DNA from: Acidobacteriaceae bacterium
GTDB lineage: Bacteria > Acidobacteriota > Terriglobia > Terriglobales > Acidobacteriaceae
Direction of reading: 5' to 3'
Assembly: GCA_003140705.1 (NCBI GenBank)
Contig: PLKU01000547.1
Span: 1-7,326, forward strand
DNA: 7,326 nucleotides
A program made the translations under genes and the position numbers. The stretch's first letter is position 1; each line of letters starts with the position of its first letter. Below are positions 1 to 5,630 of the stretch, piece by piece. The notes under the pieces are model-generated. The model searched no databases, had not been told where the DNA came from, and saw nothing but the letters and a program-made list of their open reading frames with translations.

Positions 1-585
1 CAGCAGCACGCCCTTGGGAATGCGCCCGCCAAGCTTTTGGAACTTCTGCGGCTCGCGCAGATACTCGATGATCTCCTTCAGTTCCTCCTTGGCCTCATCC
101 ACCCCGGCCACGTCCTTGAAGGTGATCTTCTTTTGCTGCATTGAGAGTAGGCGCGCCCGGCTCTTGCCGAACGACAGCGCCTTGTTCCCGCCCGACTGCA
201 TCTGGCGCAGCATGAAGAACCAGATTGCGCCGAGCAGCACGAACGGGCCAATGTTGATCAGCAACGGAATCAGGTATCCGGTCTGCGGCGTCTTGATGGC
301 CAGCGAAACCTTGTCGGCACGCAGCGCCTGTTCGAGATCTTGGTAATTCGCAGGAACCGTGGTGTGGAACTGATCCTTGGGCGTGGCCTTCAGGTGGCCA
401 TGGAGTTCGGTGCCCTCAATGGTCACATCCTGCACCAAACCGGCTTGCGCTTTATCGAACAGATCTGAGTAGGAAATCTCCTGGTCTTTTCCCCCACCCG
501 TGTTCTTTGTGACTACTGTCCAAAGAAGCATCAGGCACATGAGTATGAAGACCCAGAACATTACCGTTTTAACTGTCGAATTCAC
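1..585 (-). CDS. ftsH: FtsH, ATP-dependent zinc metalloprotease, N-terminal part (runs off the left edge)
   Basis: Membrane-anchored AAA+ protease that extracts and degrades damaged membrane proteins and some regulators. Only the first 195 codons are present and the frame stays open to base 1. Reading from a GTG at 585-583, the order is: short N-tail, first membrane helix at about residues 8-25 (VMFWVFILMCLMLLWTVV), a periplasmic domain of roughly 80 residues (about 27-104), a second membrane helix at about 105-126, then the linker and the start of the AAA domain. The conserved FKDVAGVDEAKEELKEII stretch lies at 156-173 and the sequence stops in GRIPKGVLL, just before the Walker A loop, which is outside the window. 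The Zn-binding HEXXH site is therefore not visible. GTG was chosen because AGAGGA lies 6 nt upstream and because it gives the usual short N-tail. The gene lies 227 bp downstream of tilS on the same strand. Confidence 0.96.
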   Translation of the reverse strand, partial: MNSTVKTVMFWVFILMCLMLLWTVVTKNTGGGKDQEISYSDLFDKAQAGLVQDVTIEGTELHGHLKATPKDQFHTTVPANYQDLEQALRADKVSLAIKTPQTGYLIPLLINIGPFVLLGAIWFFMLRQMQSGGNKALSFGKSRARLLSMQQKKITFKDVAGVDEAKEELKEIIEYLREPQKFQKLGGRIPKGVLL

Positions 586-812
586 CAGGATTCCTCTTTC
601 CCGGCGGGGGGGGAAGTCATTATTGTTCTTCCATCACCGCCCACATCACCCTTAATAGACGCGCGTACGTTCCTATAAGTCACAGAAAGTACCCACCGCC
701 CTTACGGAAGACACGTTTATCTTGCCGCTTGGATGAGCAGTAAGGTCGATTGTACTCCGAAGGCTCGGTAAGTTGGAATACGCAAACAACCGATTCTTTG
801 CATGCCTTTGGG
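586..812 (-). other. tilS-ftsH intergenic region (ftsH leader)
   Basis: This 227-bp spacer has no convincing gene. On the minus strand it holds a possible -10 (TACAAT, at 754-749) with only a poor -35 (TTCCAA, 18-bp spacer), which would leave an ftsH leader of about 155 nt. It also holds a run of eight C (613-606) about 20 nt before the ftsH start, and the Shine-Dalgarno sequence. No hairpin followed by a T-run is visible after tilS, so read-through from tilS into ftsH is possible. A heat-shock type promoter was looked for and not recognised. Confidence 0.45.
592..597 (-). promoter_or_regulatory. Ribosome binding site of ftsH
   Basis: AGAGGA on the minus strand, 6 nt before the GTG codon at 585-583. 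It supports the GTG start and contrasts with the other complete genes of the window, most of which lack a usable Shine-Dalgarno sequence. Confidence 0.75.
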
Positions 813-2255
813 TCATAAACCTACATCAAAAGTTCCAAAGCGAGTGGTCAAAGCGCTGCCGCCGCCCGAGGCATCGCCCAAAGCGGTCGCTACAACTTCA
901 ATTCCCTGCTCCGGCTCCAGTTCCACGCCCTGCATCCAGACGATGCGGCCACTGACCTCGAGCACCGGCCAGATCGCCCGGCGACTCCCGGTAACACGCA
1001 TCCGTTCAAGCACTTCCTTCACTTTGCGCGGCCCGCTGGAATGGCGCAATCTGACCCTGTCACCGGGACGCCAGTTGCGCAGCGTAGCCACCGCACTTGA
1101 GTCAGGTGGAGACTCTGCCCCCGCACCGCTTCCTGATACTTGGATCCTCAACCGCAGCCCGAAGGCCGGTGCGGAGATTTCCCCGGGAATCACCTCCTTG
1201 TACTCGGCAACTGGGCTCGCCACGCCGTCCCTGCTTGAGGTCGGCTCTTCCACAACCAACCTGAGTTCCCGCGGAGTGCGCTCGGCCTTCACTCCCTGGG
1301 CAAGCTCACACTTCCGGCCAGCCCGCCCCGTCAGCGCCAGATCGCGCAAGGCATCCGTCGACTGAAAGTCCAGTGCCGCTCCAAGCTGCTCCACGGCATA
1401 ACGGAGGATTCTCCTCTGCACGGCCGGGCCCAGGGCGGCGAGGCGCGTCACATCCAGAGCAACGCCAGCGCCAGCCGCTCGGCCTCCTCCACGAACCGGG
1501 CGGCCTGGCAGCAGCAACTGCGGCGCAAGCCTGGCCATCTCAGCCTGCCAGGCTGCCTCATCGTCGCGGGCCAATTCGGCCATCTGTGCCAGGTGCGCGC
1601 GCAAACGCGGATTCCATGCTTCGAGCATTGGCAGCAACTCGTGGCGAATTCGATTGCGGGTATAAGCAGAGTCTGCATTCGACGAGTCTTCACGCCACAC
1701 CTGTCCCACAGAGCGAAGATATGCCTCGACCTCAACCCTTGTTGCACCGAGCAACGGGCGAAGGATCCGGCCCTCAGGAAATTCGACAACTTGATGGATA
1801 CCGCTCAGGCCCTCAGTCCATGCACCGCGCAGAAATTTTGCCAGCACTGTCTCCGCCTGGTCGTCGAGCGTATGAGCCGTAGCCACCGCATCCGCCTCGC
1901 CGGACGCCATTAGTTGCCGGAACCATCCGTAACGCAGCCGCCGCCCTGCCTCCTCAATGGATTCGCCGTTTTCGCGAGCCTCATCCCGCGTATCTACACG
2001 GGCTTCGTGGAAAGGCAGCGATAACTGCGCCGCCAGCGCGCGTGCAAACTCCAGATCGCCGTCGGCCTCACCGTCCCGCAGGCCATGGTGCAGGTGTGCC
2101 GCATGCAACACAAGCCCCAATTCGCCGGCTAGATCTTTCAGAGCGCGCATCAGCGCGACCGAGTCCGCGCCGCCGGAAAGACCCACGGCCAGCCGCAATC
2201 CCGGCTTCAGCAGCGTGGTGTCAATCGGCAAAGCTGGGGAGACCGATGTGTGCAT
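813..2255 (-). CDS. tilS: TilS, tRNA(Ile)-lysidine synthetase
   Basis: Cytoplasmic enzyme that uses ATP and lysine to convert C34 of the CAU anticodon of one tRNA-Ile to lysidine, so that the tRNA reads AUA and is charged with isoleucine. The 480-residue protein has the N-type ATP pyrophosphatase P-loop SGGADS (27-32), HLHHGLR (54-60), the SIEEAGRRLRYGWF block (99-112), AHTLDDQAETVL (127-138), WREDSSN (187-193) and RNRIRHELLPML (200-211). These are followed by the helical middle domain and a C-terminal TilS domain at about 394-455 (NWRPGDR, then KVKEVLER and IWPVLE). Length and domain order fit full-length TilS. The ATG at 2255 has no good Shine-Dalgarno sequence, but TATCAT ends 6 nt upstream, which suggests a leaderless or very short-leader message. 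It diverges from the GNAT gene and precedes ftsH. Confidence 0.97.
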   Translation of the reverse strand: MHTSVSPALPIDTTLLKPGLRLAVGLSGGADSVALMRALKDLAGELGLVLHAAHLHHGLRDGEADGDLEFARALAAQLSLPFHEARVDTRDEARENGESIEEAGRRLRYGWFRQLMASGEADAVATAHTLDDQAETVLAKFLRGAWTEGLSGIHQVVEFPEGRILRPLLGATRVEVEAYLRSVGQVWREDSSNADSAYTRNRIRHELLPMLEAWNPRLRAHLAQMAELARDDEAAWQAEMARLAPQLLLPGRPVRGGGRAAGAGVALDVTRLAALGPAVQRRILRYAVEQLGAALDFQSTDALRDLALTGRAGRKCELAQGVKAERTPRELRLVVEEPTSSRDGVASPVAEYKEVIPGEISAPAFGLRLRIQVSGSGAGAESPPDSSAVATLRNWRPGDRVRLRHSSGPRKVKEVLERMRVTGSRRAIWPVLEVSGRIVWMQGVELEPEQGIEVVATALGDASGGGSALTTRFGTFDVGL

Positions 2256-2261
2256 CCCAAA

Positions 2262-2267
2262 ATGATA
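2262..2267 (-). promoter_or_regulatory. Candidate -10 element of tilS
   Basis: TATCAT on the minus strand, ending 6 nt before the tilS ATG. No matching -35 was found at 16-18 bp. The placement puts transcription start at or next to the start codon. Confidence 0.4.
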
Positions 2268-2297
2268 GTGCGTCCAACCCGAGGTCCCGCCCAGCGA

Positions 2298-2327
2298 AGG
2301 ACAACTTCAGCAAAACTCCCCTATACT
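2298..2327 (+). promoter_or_regulatory. Candidate promoter of the GNAT gene
   Basis: AGGACA (2298-2303, 4 of 6 to TTGACA), an 18-bp spacer and TATACT (2322-2327, 5 of 6 to TATAAT). The -10 ends 7 nt before the ATG at 2335, so the expected transcription start is at about the ATG. The AAGGA next to the ATG is too close to act as a normal Shine-Dalgarno sequence. Confidence 0.55.
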
Positions 2328-2334
2328 CCAAGGA

Positions 2335-2802
2335 ATGGAGACACGTTCGACTACCCCAGCCGATGCCCCGCTTGTCACCGCCCACCGGCGCGCAATGTTC
2401 GCCGCCATGGGACGGACCCAGGAGTCGATCCTCGACGCCATGAGCCGCAACTTTGAGCCCTGGGTGGAGCGCATGATCAGCGCAGGCAAATACACGGGCT
2501 GGATCACCAAAGAGGATGGCCGCCCCGTAGCCTCCGCCGGCATCCTGGTGCTGGACTGGCCGCCGCACCCCCTCGACCCCGCTGGAGTGGAGCGCGGCTA
2601 CCTGTTGAACGTCTTTGTCGAGCCGGATTACCGCAAACGCGGCCTGGCGCATGCACTGGTAGACCTTTGCCTGGCAGAAGCCCACAAAAGAGGCCTCCGT
2701 GTGGTTGCGCTCCACAGCTCAGATGCCGCCCGGCCCATCTACGAGACGTTCGGCTTCCGCTCCACCAGCGAAATGCTCTACGTGGAACCACTTCACGAGT
2801 AG
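2335..2802 (+). CDS. GNAT family N-acetyltransferase
   Basis: Predicted cytoplasmic acetyl-CoA-dependent acyltransferase of the GCN5-related fold, 155 residues, a usual length for a single-domain GNAT. The N-terminal strand and helix (RSTTPADAPLVTAHRRAMF, residues 4-22) match the opening of this family. The beta-4 strand YLLNVFVEPDYR leads into the acetyl-CoA pyrophosphate-binding motif R-K-R-G-L-A (100-105), a good fit to Q/R-x-x-G-x-G/A. The C-terminal part, ALHSSDAARPIYETFGF, is the typical beta-5/helix region with the family's Y-x-x-x-G-F ending. The substrate cannot be told from the sequence. The gene stands alone, diverges from tilS, and keeps the GC-rich character of the flanking genes. 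The start is fixed by family alignment and by the adjacent -10. Confidence 0.93.
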   Translation: METRSTTPADAPLVTAHRRAMFAAMGRTQESILDAMSRNFEPWVERMISAGKYTGWITKEDGRPVASAGILVLDWPPHPLDPAGVERGYLLNVFVEPDYRKRGLAHALVDLCLAEAHKRGLRVVALHSSDAARPIYETFGFRSTSEMLYVEPLHE

Positions 2803-3003
2803 AAGGTCATTTGTACCACCGCTCTGAAAACCACCGAAACCTGGCCGATTTTCGTGAAAGGTCGAGGAACGTGGCCGCCGCTGGTCAGAGCGATGTTGAC
2901 AACAAGGCAACCGACGGATTGGTGAAAAGCCGTCCGGAACCTGTTCGCTTGGGCGGTTTACGACTTGTAGATCCGGCAGGCTGAGCGAAACTAAACTCCT
3001 GAC
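2803..3003. other. GNAT-VOC intergenic spacer
   Basis: A 201-bp spacer with no gene that I can support. It contains an 8-bp inverted pair (CGCTCTGA at 2820-2827, TCAGAGCG at 2885-2892) separated by 57 nt and not followed by a T-run, so it is not a convincing terminator. Its last bases carry the candidate -10 of the VOC gene. Base composition drops from this point to the right. Confidence 0.4.
2992..2997 (+). promoter_or_regulatory. Candidate -10 element of the VOC gene
   Basis: TAAACT, ending 6 nt before the ATG at 3004. No good -35 lies at 16-19 bp and there is no Shine-Dalgarno sequence before the ATG, so a leaderless message is the simplest reading. Confidence 0.4.
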
Positions 3004-3654
3004 ATGGGCTTTGAGTTGGATCATTTCTTCGTGTGTACCGCTCCAGGCACCCCTGCAGGTGACGAGCTTGTCCGGTTGGGTTTGCGTGAGGAGCCTCCCA
3101 ATCGGCACCCTGGCCAAGGCACGGCAAATCGACGCTTTGCCTTCGCGAATGCCATGTTTGAGTTGGTTTGGGTTTGCGATGCACAAGAAGCTCAAAGCGA
3201 AAGTTCTCGGCGCACTCTGCTTTGGGAGAGATGGTCTGGTCGGGAGGGCAAAGCCTCTCCGTTTGGCTTTTGTTTTCGCCCTGCTGCCTCTGAGAACCAG
3301 GTACCACCGTTTCCGGCGTGGGAATATCGGCCGGCCTACTTGCCTGATCCGCTCGCCATGCATATTGGCGAAACGAGCGTTGAGGAGCCGATGTGGGTAT
3401 ACCTGAGCTTCATGCGGAGGGCCAATCGCGAACACCAGTTTATGGAACATCCGATTGGCATTCGTGAAATAACTGGCTTAATCGTGACTACAATCGCGCC
3501 GCTTTCTTCCTCCGTGTCTCAAAGCGTTGTCCAGAGTGGAGTTCTTTCAACTCGGACGGGATCAGAGCATCTCCTCGAAATTTACTTCGACGCCGCCCGG
3601 CGCAAAGAGACGCTGGATTTAAGACCGCACTTACCAATCATCTTTCGATTTTGA
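3004..3654 (+). CDS. VOC (glyoxalase-like) family protein
   Basis: A 216-residue protein that begins with the strand typical of vicinal-oxygen-chelate folds, FELDHFFVCT (3-12, with H7 in the usual metal-ligand position). It continues with NRHPGQGTANRRF (33-45) and the strand FELVWV (52-57, with E53 as a possible second ligand). This order matches the larger glyoxalase-like domain proteins of about 200 residues seen in many bacteria, for which no substrate is established; members of the wider superfamily include glyoxalases, dioxygenases and resistance proteins. There is no signal peptide, so it is probably cytoplasmic. The ATG at 3004 is backed by the LDHFF strand beginning almost at once and by the upstream -10. 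Its GC content is clearly lower than that of tilS or ispD. It converges on the serine hydrolase gene and has no obvious operon partner. Confidence 0.82.
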   Translation: MGFELDHFFVCTAPGTPAGDELVRLGLREEPPNRHPGQGTANRRFAFANAMFELVWVCDAQEAQSESSRRTLLWERWSGREGKASPFGFCFRPAASENQVPPFPAWEYRPAYLPDPLAMHIGETSVEEPMWVYLSFMRRANREHQFMEHPIGIREITGLIVTTIAPLSSSVSQSVVQSGVLSTRTGSEHLLEIYFDAARRKETLDLRPHLPIIFRF

Positions 3655-3761
3655 CTAGTCCATTTTCGATGTGACTCCGTGTCGGCTGCGGGCAGTTGGT
3701 GCGCTGCGGCTGAGTAAAAGTTCCCCCCCGGCGGACCTTGTTTTCGTGGGCTGTTGCCTTG

Positions 3762-3895
3762 ATTGCCTGGTTCATGGAACACCGCAGGGATGTTCCAGGT
3801 AGAGTTATACGGGCGTGTACGGGGTGCGGACTGACACCGAATTCCCAACGACGGCTGAACGCAGCCATCCTGCCGATGTCTATGAACCAGGAAAT
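3762..3895. repeat. Inverted-repeat pair bounding a 134-bp segment
   Basis: The left arm ATTGCCTGGTTCAT (3762-3775) and the reverse complement of the right arm (3882-3895), ATTTCCTGGTTCAT, agree at 13 of 14 positions, with a perfect 10-bp core. The segment has no coding content and no clear target-site duplication outside the arms. It could be a small non-autonomous element, a decayed repeat or chance. Confidence 0.4.
3775..3797. repeat. Short perfect hairpin TGGAACA / TGTTCCA
   Basis: A 7-bp perfect stem (3775-3781 with 3791-3797) and a 9-nt loop. It lies just inside the left arm of the larger inverted repeat, and part of that arm (CCTGG) could alternatively pair with CCAGG at the hairpin end. 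No T-run follows on either strand. Confidence 0.4.
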
Positions 3896-3942
3896 GCCAG
3901 CTTTGTGCGCATGTCAAAGCAATAAACCCGGTAAGCGGAAGT

Positions 3943-5226
3943 TCAATAAGTCGGATGCGAGACGAGGTCATCTGCAAGTCTCTCCAGCGCCGGGACCATT
4001 GCATCTCCCCCCGACGTTCCCCATGGTCCATCCTGTTGAACCATGAAGATGAAAATCCTACTCGTCGTGGTGTCAATGTCCATCGCGTTCTTGAAGGCGC
4101 CGCCGTGACCAAAGCCATTCTTTGAAACAACCCAGCCGAATCCGTAATCCTGCTTCTCCATCGCGCCGTTCTGCACGCTGGTCATCGCGTGAAATGAGGC
4201 AGGCGATAGGTACCGCTTTCCATTGAGTGTGCCGCCATTCAGGATCATTTGACAGAACTTCGACACATCGATCGCAGTAGAAAAAATGCCTCCGGCGGGC
4301 ATCGGGAATCGATGTTGCCGGTCGTTCAGCGGATAGGTTAGTTGACTAATGCGGACTTTCACCAGGTCTTTTGTCTTGGGATCCAATTTGTATGTCTCGG
4401 CCAGCCGGGTTATCTGTTCACTGTCTGGCCAGAACGTGGTGTCTTTCATTCCCAGAGGTTCGAAAAGTCGCTGCTGCATGAACCTCTCGTAGGGCATCCC
4501 ACTCACCACTTCAACGATCCGTGCCGCTGTATCGATGCCTTCGTTGGAATAACTGTAGCCGGTTCCCGGCTGAAACATCAGGGGCTCGGCGGCAAAACTG
4601 AGTACTGAGTCTTTCAAAGATAATGTGTCGAGAGCGCCGGGCTGAGCTGATGACTTGAACGGCAAGCCGCTCGTATGGCTCAGGATTTCGCGAACGAGGA
4701 TCGGATGGCTTGCCGCCGCCAACTGAGATGGTGTTTGCAAGTTCGAAGCAGCCAGCCCGTTTTGCGCCTTGTCTTCATTCGCCGCTTTGACCATCTGACC
4801 ATGAAATTCCGGCAGATACTTTTCAACCGGATCATCGAGGCTCACTTTGCCTTCATCCACCAGCATCATGAAGGCTGTAGCAGTCATGGGTTTTGATGTG
4901 GATGCGATCCAGAATATCGCGTTCGTAGGCAACGGGGCCTTTTCCGAAAGGTCTCTATACCCCGCAGATTGCAGGTAAAGTATGCGGTCCGGTGTCGCAA
5001 CCAACGTCACTGCACCCGATAACGTGTGGTTGTCTATCAGCGGCTGCAAGTAAGAGCGAATCGCATCGGGACGCTCTGTGGTAGCGGGTCCCTGTGCTTG
5101 CAGGGAAAGCGGAAAACTGAGCAGCGTCAACACGAGAATCAGTTTCTTGACGAATGGTCCGTTCCGATGACTCGTGTCACTATTTAGATGTCGGGTTCTC
5201 ACCTGTGCCCCTTGTCTGCAAGCCAT
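3943..5226 (-). CDS. Exported serine hydrolase of the beta-lactamase / class C penicillin-binding family
   Basis: Predicted periplasmic or secreted serine hydrolase, 427 residues from the ATG at 5226. Numbered from that start, it shows the catalytic S-T-S-K (109-112, SxxK), HTSGL (184-188), Y-S-N (226-228, YxN) and H-G-G (374-376, in the place of KTG). This triad defines the family that includes class C beta-lactamases, DD-peptidases, esterases and D-aminopeptidases, so beta-lactam hydrolysis is possible but not shown. A signal peptide lies at about 26-44 (VKKLILVLTLLSFPLSLQA, likely cut after QA). The start is uncertain. The ATG at 5226 leaves an unusually long 28-residue n-region and has TAGAAT 9 nt upstream. 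A GTG at 5202 has AAGGGG 5 nt upstream and gives a 20-residue n-region. The gene is lower in GC than tilS and ispD and stands alone, convergent with the VOC gene. Confidence 0.93.
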   Translation of the reverse strand: MACRQGAQVRTRHLNSDTSHRNGPFVKKLILVLTLLSFPLSLQAQGPATTERPDAIRSYLQPLIDNHTLSGAVTLVATPDRILYLQSAGYRDLSEKAPLPTNAIFWIASTSKPMTATAFMMLVDEGKVSLDDPVEKYLPEFHGQMVKAANEDKAQNGLAASNLQTPSQLAAASHPILVREILSHTSGLPFKSSAQPGALDTLSLKDSVLSFAAEPLMFQPGTGYSYSNEGIDTAARIVEVVSGMPYERFMQQRLFEPLGMKDTTFWPDSEQITRLAETYKLDPKTKDLVKVRISQLTYPLNDRQHRFPMPAGGIFSTAIDVSKFCQMILNGGTLNGKRYLSPASFHAMTSVQNGAMEKQDYGFGWVVSKNGFGHGGAFKNAMDIDTTTSRIFIFMVQQDGPWGTSGGDAMVPALERLADDLVSHPTY

Positions 5227-5235
5227 GCTTGTATC

Positions 5236-5241
5236 ATTCTA
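5236..5241 (-). promoter_or_regulatory. Candidate -10 element of the serine hydrolase gene
   Basis: TAGAAT on the minus strand (5 of 6 to TATAAT), ending 9 nt before the ATG at 5226. No clear -35. It would start transcription close to the ATG and favours that start over the downstream GTG, although transcription from here could also serve the GTG with its own Shine-Dalgarno sequence. Confidence 0.4.
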
Positions 5242-5334
5242 AGCATTTTCTCGGCTCGAACTCGGCTGGCGCTATCTGGGGTGAGGCCACAACCGAATTC
5301 TCTCTGTTTCAGAGTTCCGGGAGGGAGACTGTCA

Positions 5335-5467
5335 AACCGGAAGCAGCCCAATTTGAATCACGTCGTGGAAGGGTAGGCGGCGATACAGCCGGAACGACTG
5401 GGCCGGGCGCAGCCTTCATGATCCACTTCGCGCACTTATGCAACCGGAAAGCTACGGTAAACCGGAA
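5335..5467. repeat. Three copies of AACCGGAA
   Basis: Exact copies at 5335-5342, 5442-5449 and 5460-5467. The last two start 18 bp apart, which is compatible with a pair of binding sites, but the motif is short and the first copy is 107 bp from the second. Function unknown. Confidence 0.25.
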
Positions 5468-5517
5468 TTTACTAGCGGATAACAGTTCAACTTCAGATTT
5501 TGACGGGCCCAGCAACC

Positions 5518-5625
5518 TTACAAGTTTTTGAATTCAAGCAATTCGTGGCCGTTCGGCCAAGTCTCGCGCGTTTCCACACCCACTACCCGAAATCCGACCG
5601 ATGCAAGTCCCGTTGTATACTTCAC
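5518..5625 (-). pseudogene. Possible C-terminal gene remnant, 35 codons
   Basis: A minus-strand frame from a GTG at 5625 to a TAA at 5520-5518. Its translation looks protein-like rather than random: SVGFRVVGVETRETWPNG (residues 9-26) followed by HELLEFKNL and the stop. It resembles the last beta strands of a domain. An in-frame stop lies two codons upstream of the GTG, and beyond that the sequence is the start of ispD, so no longer gene remains. No Shine-Dalgarno sequence is visible before the GTG. It lies antisense to the ispD promoter. I do not recognise a family. It may be the tail of a gene cut off by rearrangement, a tiny gene, or chance. Confidence 0.25.
5616..5621 (+). promoter_or_regulatory. 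Candidate -10 element of ispD
   Basis: TATACT ending 9 nt before the ATG at 5631, with CCGACC (5594-5599, 3 of 6 to TTGACA) 16 bp upstream. It lies inside the frame that would begin at the earlier in-frame ATG (5601), and so argues for 5631 as the true start. Confidence 0.45.
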
Positions 5626-5630
5626 CCGTT

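Larger units (their letters stand above)
3655..3942. other. Convergent intergenic region between VOC and serine hydrolase genes
   Basis: A 288-bp spacer between two converging genes. It has a C7 tract (3723-3729), a 14-nt inverted repeat bounding about 134 bp and a short hairpin inside it. No hairpin plus T-run that would serve as a standard terminator was seen for either gene. Open frames here on both strands show no recognisable domain. Confidence 0.45.
5227..5630. other. Divergent intergenic region between serine hydrolase and ispD
   Basis: About 400 bp between two diverging genes. It holds candidate -10 elements for both genes, a small hairpin (CTCTG TTT CAGAG, 5302-5314), three copies of AACCGGAA (5335-5342, 5442-5449, 5460-5467), a hairpin TGGCC GTTC GGCCA (5546-5559) and a 35-codon protein-like frame on the minus strand (5625-5518). 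No tRNA or other RNA gene was recognised. Confidence 0.45.

Noticed and set aside
802..1882. Plus-strand open frames opposite tilS (for example 802-1365 and 1373-1882)
   Set aside because: They are Ser/Pro/Arg-rich with no domains, and lie wholly opposite a strongly supported TilS coding sequence.
2783..2870. Sequences resembling a parS site (CACTTCACGAG, TTTTCGTGAAA)
   Set aside because: Neither contains the full TGTTTCACGTGAAACA palindrome and no parAB genes are nearby.
2719..3450. A 243-codon open frame on the minus strand opposite the end of the GNAT gene and most of the VOC gene
   Set aside because: It shows no recognisable domain, crosses a gene boundary and the low-GC spacer, and is antisense to two genes with clear family motifs.
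3582..4130. Minus-strand frame spanning the convergent spacer, and a smaller one at 3638-3868
   Set aside because: They overlap the end of the serine hydrolase in another frame or the end of the VOC gene, with no recognisable domain and no ribosome binding site seen.
5309..5515. A 68-codon minus-strand frame with a TTG start in the serine hydrolase-ispD spacer
   Set aside because: Composition is not protein-like beyond a few residues, there is no Shine-Dalgarno sequence and no recognised motif.
5546..5559. Hairpin TGGCC GTTC GGCCA as an intrinsic terminator
   Set aside because: No T-run follows on either strand, and the stem is only 5 bp.
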